Origin: Nitrospirillum amazonense
Lineage (GTDB): Bacteria; Pseudomonadota; Alphaproteobacteria; Azospirillales; Azospirillaceae
Direction of reading: 5' to 3'
NCBI RefSeq assembly: GCF_007828035.1
Contig: NZ_VITV01000010.1
Span: forward strand, 141,029 to 205,028
DNA length: 64,000 nt
Part shown: piece after piece, positions 15,875-26,355 of the stretch
Numbering within the stretch: the stretch's first letter is position 1
Layout of the letters: every line of letters starts with the position of its first letter
Position numbers and translations under genes: made by a program
The notes under the pieces: generated by a model
Database searches by the model: none
What the model was told of the DNA's origin: nothing
Seen by the model: only the letters and a program-made list of their open reading frames with translations

Positions 15875-17131
15875 TCAGGCCGTCAGGAAATCCACCAGCG
15901 TCAGGGCCATGACCTCGGTCGCCTTGTACAGGTCGCTCAGCGGCAGGCGCTCATCCGCGCGGTGGGCGTTGGCTTCCTCGATGGTGTGGGGGCCGGCGCC
16001 GTAGAGCACGGTTGGGATGCCGGCGGCGGCGTAGTGGCGGGCGTCGGTGTAGATGGGCACGCCTTTGGCGGCCACGGGCTCACCCAGGATGCGGCTGGCG
16101 TGGCGGCTGATCGCGTCGGTCAGGCGGTCGGTGCCGGCGATGGGCTTCAGCGGCTCCGCCAGCAGGATGCGGCGCACGGTCACCGTCGCTTCCGGCCGTT
16201 CGGCGGCGGCCGCGGCGATGACCTGGCGCAGGGTGGCCTCCACCGCCGCGCCCTGCTCTTCCGGGATCATGCGGCGGTCCAGGCGGAAGGTGATGCGGTC
16301 GGGCACGACGTTGGTGTTGATGCCGCCGGAGATGAGGCCCACGGTCAGCTGCGGGCTGCCGATGCCGGGCACGGCCGAGACGGTGGCGGCATAGCCGGCG
16401 CGGTGCTGGTACAGCCAGCTGAGGATGACGGTCGCAGCCTCCAGCGCGTCGATGCCGGTGGCTGGCAAGGCGGCATGGGCGGACTTGCCCCGCACCTCCA
16501 CCTCCAGATGCAGGCAGCCGTTGTGGGCGGTGACGATGCCGTAGCTGAAGCCGGCGGACACGGCATAGTCCGGCTTGGTCAGGCCCTGGTCCAACAGCCA
16601 GCGCGGCCCGATCTCCCCGCCCGCCTCCTCATCATAGGTCAGGTGCAGTTCCACCGTGCCGTTCAGGGCCACGCCCTGGCGCGCCAGCTCATCCAGCGCC
16701 ATCAGCGCGTAGGTGTAGCTGGCGAAGTCGGACTTCGAGACGGCGACGCCGCGCCCGTACATCCAACCGTCCTTGACGGTGGCGGCATAGGGATCGACGG
16801 TCCAGCCCTCGCCCGGCGCCACTACATCGCCATGGGCGTTCAGGGCGATGGTGGGGCCGTCGGCACCAAACGTCCGGCGCACGATCAGGTTGGTGGCGCT
16901 GATCATGCCGTTGGCCTTGACCAATTCGTCGGGCACGACGTGGCGTTCCACGGAGTAGCCCAAGCCCTCCAGCAGCTCGGCGGCGCGGGCGGCGTGGGGC
17001 GCGCAGTCGCCCGGCGGGTTGTCGGAGGGCACCTTGATCAGTTCCGCCAGGAAGCGCACCTGCTCCTCCCGCTTGGCCGTCAGGAAGGTGTGGACGGCCC
17101 CCTGGATGGTGGCGGCGGTGTCGGCGTTCAT
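15875..17131 (-). CDS. M20-family amidohydrolase/peptidase in allantoate operon
   Basis: 418 residues of the ArgE/DapE (M20) fold. The first metal motif is NAHGDVV (His100, Asp102) and the second DEEAGGE (about 167-173); a dimerisation domain follows with VRGKSAHAALPATGIDALEAA. The usual GRGxxDxKG carrying the bridging Asp reads GRGVAVSKSD here, with Val131 at the Asp position and Asp135 four residues on. Catalysis would therefore need a variant metal site. Start overlaps allC by 4 bp. Because it closes the puuE-uraD-allC operon, it may handle a ureide intermediate after allantoate, but this is inference; a peptide or N-acyl substrate is also possible. Confidence 0.78.
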   Translation of the reverse strand: MNADTAATIQGAVHTFLTAKREEQVRFLAELIKVPSDNPPGDCAPHAARAAELLEGLGYSVERHVVPDELVKANGMISATNLIVRRTFGADGPTIALNAHGDVVAPGEGWTVDPYAATVKDGWMYGRGVAVSKSDFASYTYALMALDELARQGVALNGTVELHLTYDEEAGGEIGPRWLLDQGLTKPDYAVSAGFSYGIVTAHNGCLHLEVEVRGKSAHAALPATGIDALEAATVILSWLYQHRAGYAATVSAVPGIGSPQLTVGLISGGINTNVVPDRITFRLDRRMIPEEQGAAVEATLRQVIAAAAAERPEATVTVRRILLAEPLKPIAGTDRLTDAISRHASRILGEPVAAKGVPIYTDARHYAAAGIPTVLYGAGPHTIEEANAHRADERLPLSDLYKATEVMALTLVDFLTA

Positions 17132-18375
17132 GACAGGGGTCCTTCAAGGGGGGAAACAGGGTCGAAACGGCGCAGGAAGTCCAGCAGCACGGTGACGGCC
17201 AGGTCGGCATCCTCCACCGTGATGGCCTCCGCCGGGTTGTGGCTGATGCCGCCGGCGCAGCGCACGAACAGCATGGCCATGGGGCACAATGCCGCCAAGG
17301 CCATGGCGTCGTGGCCGGCGCCGCTGGGCAAATGGTGGGGGATGATGCCGGCCCGCGCCACCGCCTGGCCCAGCTGGCGCATCAGGCCGGGGTGGCAGTG
17401 GGCGGCGGGGGCGTCGTGCGTGGGCTGTATGTCCAGCACCACGCCCCGGCGCGCCGCGATGGCGGCCAGGGTGTCCAGCAGACCGGCGGCGGCCGCTTTG
17501 CGGCTGTCGTCACGCGGGCTGCGCAGGTCGATGGTGAAGCTGGCCTGGCCAGGAATGACGTTTACCGCACCCGGCTTGGCCTCGATGCGGCCCACGGTGG
17601 CGACCAGGTCGGGTTCCGCCCCGCCGGCCGTCTCCACCGCCAGCACCATTTCCGCCGCCGCCGCCAAGGGGTCGTGGCGCAGGGCCATGGGCACGGTGCC
17701 GGCGTGGCCCGCCTGGCCGGTGACGGTGACGGCGTAGCGGCTGGCGCCGTTGATAGCGGTGACGATGCCCAGGGGCAGGCCCCGGGATTCCAGCACCGGG
17801 CCCTGCTCGATATGCACCTCGACGAAGCCCAGCACCTGGGACGGGTCGCGCGCCACGGCCCCCAGGCCGTCGGGGTCGCCGCCGAAATCCTTCAGCGCGG
17901 CGCCCAGGGCGATGCCGTCGCGGTCGCGCGCGGCCATGGCGTCGGGGGCGATGGTGCCGGCCACGGCGCGGCTGCCCGTCAGGGTGACGGGGAAGCGCAC
18001 GCCCTCCTCATCGCCGAAGCCCAGTACCTCGATGGCATAGGGCAGGCGCTCCCCCCGGCGGTTCAGTTCCGCCACGGCGGCCACGGCGGCCAGCACACCC
18101 AGGTTGCCATCGTATTTGCCGGCGTTGCGCACCGTGTCGATGTGCGACCCCAGCAGCAGGGCCGGTTGGCCTGGGGCCGCGCCTTCATAGCGGCCGACCA
18201 CGGTGCCGGCGGCGTCCAGGTGCGCCTCCATCCCCGCCTCGCGCATCCAGGTCAGCAACTGCTCGGCGGCGGCGCGGTGCTCCCGCGTCAGGTACAGGCG
18301 GGTCAGGGCCGGCCGGTCGGCGCTGTGCCGGGCGAAGTCGTCCAGGCGCGCCATCAGGGCGGGGCCGAAGGTCAC
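17128..18375 (-). CDS. allC: Allantoate amidohydrolase
   Basis: 415 residues of the M20 hydantoinase/carbamoylase group. Metal motifs are complete: GSHIDTVRNAGKYDGNLG, DEEGVRF, VEVHIEQGPVLE and a C-terminal SGAGHDA. Known family members convert allantoate to ureidoglycine, CO2 and ammonia (AllC) or cleave N-carbamoyl compounds (HyuC, beta-ureidopropionase). Location between uraD and the M20 gene, with 4-bp overlaps on both sides, favours allantoate as substrate. Confidence 0.87.
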   Translation of the reverse strand: MTFGPALMARLDDFARHSADRPALTRLYLTREHRAAAEQLLTWMREAGMEAHLDAAGTVVGRYEGAAPGQPALLLGSHIDTVRNAGKYDGNLGVLAAVAAVAELNRRGERLPYAIEVLGFGDEEGVRFPVTLTGSRAVAGTIAPDAMAARDRDGIALGAALKDFGGDPDGLGAVARDPSQVLGFVEVHIEQGPVLESRGLPLGIVTAINGASRYAVTVTGQAGHAGTVPMALRHDPLAAAAEMVLAVETAGGAEPDLVATVGRIEAKPGAVNVIPGQASFTIDLRSPRDDSRKAAAAGLLDTLAAIAARRGVVLDIQPTHDAPAAHCHPGLMRQLGQAVARAGIIPHHLPSGAGHDAMALAALCPMAMLFVRCAGGISHNPAEAITVEDADLAVTVLLDFLRRFDPVSPLEGPLS

Positions 18376-18875
18376 GGCAGCATCTCCTTCAGGCGCAGCA
18401 GCGCGATGCGCTCTACCTGGGCCGTCGCCGTGGCGAACTCGGTATCCGTATCATTGCCCACCCGGGCCTCGAAATTCTTCAGAATGGCGGCGCGGGTCAG
18501 GCCGCGCACCGCCAGGATGAAGGGGAAGCCGAAGCGCGCCTTGTAGGCGTCGTTCAATTCCTGGAAGCGCGCGTATTCCTCCGGCGTGCACTTGTCCAGC
18601 CCGGCGGAGGCCTGCTCCGCCGTGGAGTCCGCCGTCAGCTCCCCCCGCACGGCCAGGCGGCCGGCCAGGTCGGGGTGGGCCAGCAGCACGCCCAGGCGCC
18701 GCTCCCGCCCCGCCGCCCGGAACTGCGTCACCAGCGCGGCGTGCAGGCCCTGGGCCGTGCGCCCGTCGGCGGGCAGGCCGGCGTCCCACGCGGCCTCGGC
18801 GATCCAGGGCGAATGCTCGAACACCCCGCCGAAGCGGGCGACGAAAGCCTCGCGGCTGTCGAAGAAATCGCTCAT
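18372..18875 (-). CDS. uraD: OHCU decarboxylase
   Basis: 167 residues from MSDFFDSREAFVARFGGVFEHSPWIAEAAW, the conserved opening with the catalytic His in the HSPW segment. The later FGFPFILAVRG is the family hallmark. It converts 2-oxo-4-hydroxy-4-carboxy-5-ureidoimidazoline to S-allantoin. The frame extends upstream to 18944, but the chosen ATG gives a 4-bp ATGA overlap with puuE and matches family length. Confidence 0.93.
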   Translation of the reverse strand: MSDFFDSREAFVARFGGVFEHSPWIAEAAWDAGLPADGRTAQGLHAALVTQFRAAGRERRLGVLLAHPDLAGRLAVRGELTADSTAEQASAGLDKCTPEEYARFQELNDAYKARFGFPFILAVRGLTRAAILKNFEARVGNDTDTEFATATAQVERIALLRLKEMLP

Positions 18876-19795
18876 GCCGCGGCGCCCTTGTAAGGATGGC
18901 GGGCGTGCCAATGCCGGGCGATGTCGGCGCGCCGGGCGAACCATACGCCCTCATGGGCCGCGGCATAGTCCAGGAACCGTTCCAGCGCCTGGATGCGGCC
19001 GGGCTTGCCCACCAGGCGGCAATGCAGGCCGACCGACATCATGCGCGGCGTCTCCGCCCCCTCCGCATACAGGGCATCGAAGCTGTCCTTGAGGTAGGTG
19101 AAGAACTGGTCGCCGGAATGGAAACCCTGGACCTGGACGAAGCGCATGTCATTGCAGTCCAGGGTGTAGGGCACGATCAACTGCGGCCTGTCGCCTACCA
19201 ATTGCCAGTAGGGCAGGTCGTCGTCATAGGCGTCGGCATCATAGAGGAAACCGCCATGCTCCGCCACCAGGCGGCGGGTGTTGGGGCTGGTGCGGCCGGT
19301 GTACCAGCCGACGGGGCGGGTGCCGCTGACCTGTTCCAGGATGGTCATGGCCTTGGCCATGTGCGCCGCCTCTTCGGCCGGGTCCATATACTGGTAATTG
19401 ATCCAGCGATAGCCATGGCTGGCGATCTCATGCCCCTGGTCCACCATGGCGCGGATGACGTCCGGATGACGCTCGGCGGCCATGGCCACGGCGAAGATGG
19501 TAAGGGGGATCTTCTTCTTCTCGAACAGCCTCAACAGGCGCCAGACACCGACGCGGGAGCCATATTCGTACAGCGATTCCATGGACATGTGGCGCACGCC
19601 GGGCAGGGCCTGCGCCGCCACCATTTCCGACAGGAAGGCCTCGGACGCGGCGTCGCCATGCAGGATGCAGTTCTCCCCGCCCTCCTCATAATTCAGCACC
19701 AGCTGAACCGCGATGCGGGCGGCGTTCGGCCAGTCCGCCTGGGGCGGGTTGGCGCCATAGCCGATCAGGTCGCGCGGGTAATCCGCCGTCATCAT
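18872..19795 (-). CDS. puuE: Allantoinase, PuuE type
   Basis: About 307 residues starting MMTADYPRDLIGYGANPPQADWP; the frame is open 15 codons further. A polysaccharide-deacetylase (NodB) fold: RIAVQLVLNYEEGGE, then GHEIASHGYRWINYQ and RPVGWYTGRTSPNTRRL. PuuE-type proteins hydrolyse allantoin to allantoate without the metal-dependent cyclic amidohydrolase AllB. First gene of the minus-strand operon, divergent from uraH. Confidence 0.92.
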   Translation of the reverse strand: MMTADYPRDLIGYGANPPQADWPNAARIAVQLVLNYEEGGENCILHGDAASEAFLSEMVAAQALPGVRHMSMESLYEYGSRVGVWRLLRLFEKKKIPLTIFAVAMAAERHPDVIRAMVDQGHEIASHGYRWINYQYMDPAEEAAHMAKAMTILEQVSGTRPVGWYTGRTSPNTRRLVAEHGGFLYDADAYDDDLPYWQLVGDRPQLIVPYTLDCNDMRFVQVQGFHSGDQFFTYLKDSFDALYAEGAETPRMMSVGLHCRLVGKPGRIQALERFLDYAAAHEGVWFARRADIARHWHARHPYKGAAA

Positions 19796-20030
19796 GCCCC
19801 CAGCATCCCCTGTTGTGCCCAGATCCTTTAGGCGCATCATCGCCCGATAGGGTTGCCGCCGCGACCCCTAAAGGTCCAGCATGGCGAGAGGCAGCATATC
19901 GTGCGCCTGGGTATGGGCGCTTTCCTGATTGTTTTGAAAGACTTTCCAGGGGCGGCTGGCTGACGGGGCGATGCCACCCCATGTACCTTTTGTGCATAAG
20001 CGAGATCAGGGCGACGAACGGGCGATCATC
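19796..20030. other. Divergent puuE/uraH intergenic region
   Basis: Roughly 235 bases hold the promoters of both purine-catabolism transcription units. CTTTC and GAAAG (near 19919-19940) are inverted 5-mers with an 11-bp spacer, a spacing seen in LysR-type sites, but the match is short. No consensus sigma-70 or sigma-54 site stands out. Confidence 0.35.
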
Positions 20031-20420
20031 ATGAGTGCAGGCCATATGAATGCGGGCCGGGGCGAAGGACGCCTGACCACCCACGTGCTGGACACCATGG
20101 CGGGCAGGCCCGGGGCCGGCATCACCGTCGTGCTGGACCGGCTGGGCGATGGTGGCGCCCGCACCCGCGTGGCGGAGGCGCGCACCAACGCCGACGGCCG
20201 CTGCGACGCGCCGCTGCTGGCGGGTACCGACTTGACTGTCGGCCGTTACGAACTGACCTTCGCCGTCGGCGCCTATTTCCAGGCGCGCGGCGTGGCCCTG
20301 ACCGACCCGCCTTTCCTGGATGAGGTGCCCATCCGCTTCGCGATATCCGATGCCGGCCAGCATTACCACGTGCCCTTGCTGATCAGCCCCTACGCCTACT
20401 CGACATACCGGGGCAGCTGA
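20031..20420 (+). CDS. uraH: 5-hydroxyisourate hydrolase
   Basis: 129 residues from the ATG at 20031 (20046 is an alternative). The transthyretin-like fold has its signatures: LTTHVLDTMAGRPGAG near the start, and the C-terminal HYHVPLLISPYAYSTYRGS ending in the diagnostic YRGS. It opens 5-hydroxyisourate to OHCU, upstream of UraD. No N-terminal fusion to UraD is present. One base before xdhA, so it leads the xdh operon. Confidence 0.93.
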   Translation: MSAGHMNAGRGEGRLTTHVLDTMAGRPGAGITVVLDRLGDGGARTRVAEARTNADGRCDAPLLAGTDLTVGRYELTFAVGAYFQARGVALTDPPFLDEVPIRFAISDAGQHYHVPLLISPYAYSTYRGS

Positions 20421-20421
20421 G

Positions 20422-21937
<1,516 letters not shown>

Positions 21938-21945
<8 letters not shown>

Positions 21946-24286
21946 CAAGACGCCCATCGACATTTCCGCCGTCACCCCGCGCCGCATCGACGGCGCCGTG
22001 CACGACAGCCGGCGTCACGAAAGCGCGCACAAGCATGTGAGCGGGGAGGCGCTGTACGTCGACGACATCGCCGAGCCCGCCGGCCTGCTGCACGTGCAGT
22101 TGGGGCTGGCCACCCGCGCCCATGCCCGCGTGCTGTCCCTGGACCTGGACGATGTGCGCCGGGCGCCCGGCGTGGTGGCGGTGTTCACCGCCGCCGACAT
22201 CCCGGGCGACAATGACATCGGCGCCGGCCTGCGCCATGACGAGCCGCTGTTCGCCGAAGACGTGGTGCAGTACCACGGCCATCCCCTGTTCGCCGTGGCG
22301 GCGGAGACCCGCGACCAAGCCCGCCGCGCCGCGCAACTGGCCAAGGCGGAATATGAGGATCTGCCGGCGGTGCTGGACATCGCGGCGGCGCGTGATCCGG
22401 GCACGCTGGTCACCCCGCCCATGACCCTGCGCCTGGGCGATGCCGAGGCGGCGCTGAAGACGGCCCCGCGCACCCTTTCCGGCCGCATCAAGATCGGTGG
22501 GCAGGAGCATTTCTATCTGGAAAGCCAGATCGCCATGGCCATCCCGGGGGAGGATGAGGACGTGCTGGTCCACGTCTCCACCCAGCACCCCAGCGAGGTG
22601 CAGCACATCGTCGCCCACGTCCTGGACATCCCCGACGGCGCGGTGACGGTGGAGGTGCGGCGCATGGGCGGTGGCTTCGGCGGCAAGGAGACGCAGGCCA
22701 ACCTGTTCGCCGCCTGCGTCGCCCTGGTGGCCAAGAAGACGGGCCGCGCCGCCAAGCTGCGCCCCGATCGCGACGACGACTTCCGCATCACCGGCAAGCG
22801 CCATGATTTCGAGGTGGACTATCAGGTCGGTTTTGACGACCAGGGCCGCATCCTGGCCACCGACATGCTGTTCGCCGCGCGCTGCGGCTTCGCGGCGGAT
22901 CTGTCGGGCCCGGTGACGGACCGCGCCCTGTTCCATGCCGACAACTGCTATTTCTACGGCAATGCCCGCATGTCGTCGCTGCCGCTGAAGACCAACACGG
23001 TTTCCAATACCGCCTTCCGCGGTTTCGGCGGGCCCCAGGGCATGGTGGCGGCCGAGCGGGTGGTGGAGGAGGTGGCCTTCGCTACCGGCCTGGACCCGCT
23101 GGACGTGCGGAAGGTGAACTTCTACGGCACCACCGACCGCAACGTGACGCCCTATCACCAGACCATCGAGGACAACATCATCGGCCCCCTGGTCGATGAG
23201 CTGGAGGCATGGTCGGACTATCGCGCCCGCCGTCAGGCCATCCGCGCCTTCAACGCCGCCAATCCCTACCTGAAAAAGGGCCTAGCCCTGACACCCGTGA
23301 AGTTCGGCATCTCCTTCACCTTCACGCCCTATAACCAGGGCGGGGCGCTGATCCACATCTACACCGACGGCTCCATCCACCTGAACCATGGCGGGACGGA
23401 GATGGGGCAGGGCCTGAACACCAAGGTCGCCCAGGTGGTGGCCGATGAGTTCCAGGTGGACATCGGCCGCATCCGCATCACCGCCACCACCACGGGCAAG
23501 GTGCCCAACACCTCGGCCACCGCCGCCTCCTCCGGTGCCGACATCAACGGCAAGGCGGCGCAGAACGCCGCCCGTGTGCTGAAGGCCCGGTTGGTGGAGT
23601 TCGCCGCCGGCCATTGGAACGTTCCCCAGGACGCCGTGGTTTTCACCGCCGACGGGGTGCGGGTGGGCGACCAGCTGCTGACCCTCAGGGAGGTGGTGAA
23701 GGCCGCGTACATGGGCCGCATTTCCTTGTCGGCCACCGGCTATTACAAGACGCCCAAGATCCACTGGGACCGGGCCAAGGGCCAGGGCCGCCCCTTCCTC
23801 TATTACGCCTATGGCGCGTCGGTGGCGGAGGTGACGGTGGACACGTTGACGGGCGAGTATGTGGTGGACCGCGTGGACATCCTGCACGACTGCGGCGACA
23901 GCCTGAACCCGGCCCTGGACAAGGGCCAGGTCGAGGGCGGCTTCATCCAGGGCATGGGCTGGCTGACGACGGAGGAACTGTGGTGGGACGCCCAGGGCCG
24001 CCTGCGCACCCACGCCCCCAGCACCTACAAGATCCCGGCCTGCGGCGATCGCCCGCGGCAATTCAACGTCCGCCTGGTGCGGAACAGCCCGAATGTGGAG
24101 GACACCATCCACCGGTCCAAGGCGGTGGGCGAGCCGCCGCTGATGCTGGGCATCAGCGTGTTGCATGCCCTGTCCGACGCCGTGGCCAGCGTGGCGGATC
24201 ATAAAATCTGCCCGCAGTTGGACGCGCCGGCCACGCCGGAACAGGTGCTGGCCACCATCGAACGCCTGCGGGAGCGGACGGCATGA
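21938..24286 (+). CDS. xdhB: Xanthine dehydrogenase large subunit (Mo)
   Basis: 782 residues. Mo-cofactor-binding signatures are clear: GGQEHFYLESQIAMAIPGE, VRRMGGGFGGKETQ, NTAFRGFGGPQGM and HGGTEMGQGLNTKVAQVVADE, with the C-terminal KAVGEPPLML containing the catalytic Glu. Oxidises hypoxanthine and xanthine to urate. Start chosen at MPDKTP because the upstream frame is only xdhA read in another frame. Overlaps xdhC by 4 bp. Confidence 0.96.
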
Positions 24287-25173
24287 CGGTGACGGCGCCC
24301 AAGGTTCCGCTCTCCGCCCCCGGCCCGCAATCCGCCGGCCTGGCCGCCTGCCTGGCCCGGGGTGAGGCCGTGGTGCTGGTCACGGTGACGGAGGCGCGCG
24401 GCTCAACCCCGCGTGAGGTCGGCGCCTGCATGGCGGTGGGCGCTGACTGGCAGACAGGCACGGTGGGCGGCGGCCGGTTGGAACATCTGGGCCTAGAAAC
24501 CGCCCGCCGCCTGCTGGTCGAAGGTGGCGAGCCGGTGCGCCTGGACGTGCCCCTGGGCCCGGCGGTGGGCCAGTGCTGTGGCGGTCATGTCGTGCTGACG
24601 GTGGAACGGGTGGACGAGGCGGTGCTGTACCGCCTGCGCGCGGCGGAGGCGACGGCCCTGGCCGGACAGCCCTGGCTGATGCTGTTCGGCGCCGGCCATG
24701 TCGGCAAGGCGGTGGCCCGCGCCATGGCGCCCCTGCCGCTGCGCCTGGTGTGGGTGGACAGCCGCGCCTCGGAATTCCCCCCCGACCCGCCGGTGGATGC
24801 CGACATCCGCGTGGCGACGGAACTGCCCAGTCAGGTGGCGCTGGCCCCGCCCGGCGCCGGTTACCTGATCATGACCCACAACCACGACCTGGACTTCGCC
24901 ATCACGGCGGAGGCGGTGCAGCGCACCGACACGGCCTATGTCGGCCTGATCGGGTCGCACACCAAGCGCCAGCGCTTCTCCCGCTGGTACCAGGCGCAGG
25001 GATATGATCCCAACCATTTGCGGCGCCTGATCTGCCCCATCGGCGCGGGCCTGTCGGGCGACAAGCGGCCGGAGGTCATCGCCGCCCTGACGGCGGCGGA
25101 GGTGCTGACGGCCCTGTTGCGCCGGCCGCCGCAGACCACGGTGATGATGGGCGACATTTACGGGGCCATCTAG
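24283..25173 (+). CDS. xdhC: XdhC, Moco-sulfuration chaperone
   Basis: 296 residues. The N-terminal XdhC/CoxI domain contains VVLVTVTEARGSTPREVGACMAV and the conserved CCGGH; the C-terminal Rossmann-like domain has LFGAGHVGKAVARAM. Known XdhC proteins bind Moco, keep it for sulfuration and insert it into XdhB. It is directly followed by a NifS-like gene, a plausible sulfur source. Confidence 0.93.
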   Translation: MTVTAPKVPLSAPGPQSAGLAACLARGEAVVLVTVTEARGSTPREVGACMAVGADWQTGTVGGGRLEHLGLETARRLLVEGGEPVRLDVPLGPAVGQCCGGHVVLTVERVDEAVLYRLRAAEATALAGQPWLMLFGAGHVGKAVARAMAPLPLRLVWVDSRASEFPPDPPVDADIRVATELPSQVALAPPGAGYLIMTHNHDLDFAITAEAVQRTDTAYVGLIGSHTKRQRFSRWYQAQGYDPNHLRRLICPIGAGLSGDKRPEVIAALTAAEVLTALLRRPPQTTVMMGDIYGAI

Positions 25174-25202
25174 TGGGGGACCATCCAGGGGAGGGCGGTC
25201 CG

Positions 25203-26327
25203 ATGGCCGGCGCCGACACGGGCGTGATCTATCTGGATCATCTGGCCAGTACCCCCCTGGACCCCGCCGTGCTGGCCGCCATGCTGCCCTGGTTCCAGCC
25301 GGAGCGCGCCGGCAATGCCCAGTCCGCCCATCACAATCCCGGCCGCCAGGCGGCGCGGGCCATCGCCCAGGCGGCTCATGCCGTGGCGGCGCTGGTGGAT
25401 GCGCCGGCGGATGCGACAGTCACCTTCACCCCCAGCGCCAGCGAGGCCAACCGCCTGGCGCTCCAGGGGCTGGCGCCGGCCGGCGCCCCGCTGCTGGTCT
25501 CGGCCATCGAACATGACAGCGTGCTGCGCCAACTGGACGGCCTGCGCGCCGCCGGCCATGCCGTGACCCTGCTGCCGGTGGACGGCCAAGGCGTCATCCG
25601 TCTGGATGCGCTTGAGGCCGCCTTGAGCCGGGCCGGTCCCCGGCCCGTGCTGTCGCTCATGGCCGCCAACAATGAGGTCGGCAGCCTGCAGCCGCTGGCG
25701 GCGGTGGCCGACCTGTGCCGCCGCCATGGCGCCCTGTGGCACTGTGATGGGGTGCAGCGCGTGGCCACCGGGCCGCTGGCCCTGGGCGGAAAAGATCGTT
25801 CCGGGCCCGATATGATCACCCTGTCGGCGCATAAACTCTATGGGCCGCAGGGCGTGGGCGCGCTGGTGGCTCGGGCGGGGTTGGCGCCGGCGGCACCATG
25901 GTCCTGGGGTACGCCGCCCACCGCCTTGATCATGGGCTTTGCCGAGGCGGCACGGCTGGTCCTGCGGCGGCGCGACGCGGATCGCGATCATCTGGTGGCG
26001 CTGACGGCGCGGCTGTGGGCGGGCCTGAGCGCCACCGTTCCCGGCGTCACGCGCAACGGCCCGGCCGATGGCCTGCCCGGCTGTCTCAATGTCACGCTGC
26101 CGGGCGTGGACGCCGCCGACCTGCTGCTGGATCTGCCCGACCTGGCGTTGTCCACCGGCTCCGCCTGCCGCTCCGCCACCGGCCAGCCCTCGCATGTGCT
26201 GACGGCGATGGGCCTGGATGCGGCGGCGGCCTTCGGCAGCCTGCGCTTCGGCCTGGGCCGGGGTACTACCGAGGCGGCGGTAGATCTGGCGGTGGGCCGC
26301 CTCGCCGCGGCGTTGCGGGCGCGCTAG
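25203..26327 (+). CDS. Cysteine desulfurase, probable XdhC partner
   Basis: 374 residues from an ATG with GGGGAGGG 7 nt upstream; a GTG at 25173, overlapping the xdhC stop, is an alternative. Class-V aminotransferase fold: YLDHLASTPLDP, HHNPGRQAAR, PLLVSAIEHDSVLRQ, ANNEVGSLQPL, the PLP lysine in LSAHKLYGPQGVGAL and the sulfur-carrying Cys in STGSACRSATGQPSHVL. Its position right after xdhC suggests it provides the terminal sulfido ligand of the XDH Mo centre (as shown for a NifS-type protein in Rhodobacter capsulatus) rather than FeS assembly. That assignment is inference. Confidence 0.85.
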   Translation: MAGADTGVIYLDHLASTPLDPAVLAAMLPWFQPERAGNAQSAHHNPGRQAARAIAQAAHAVAALVDAPADATVTFTPSASEANRLALQGLAPAGAPLLVSAIEHDSVLRQLDGLRAAGHAVTLLPVDGQGVIRLDALEAALSRAGPRPVLSLMAANNEVGSLQPLAAVADLCRRHGALWHCDGVQRVATGPLALGGKDRSGPDMITLSAHKLYGPQGVGALVARAGLAPAAPWSWGTPPTALIMGFAEAARLVLRRRDADRDHLVALTARLWAGLSATVPGVTRNGPADGLPGCLNVTLPGVDAADLLLDLPDLALSTGSACRSATGQPSHVLTAMGLDAAAAFGSLRFGLGRGTTEAAVDLAVGRLAAALRAR

Positions 26328-26355
26328 TATCCAGGCGCACAATCGGGAGCATCCC

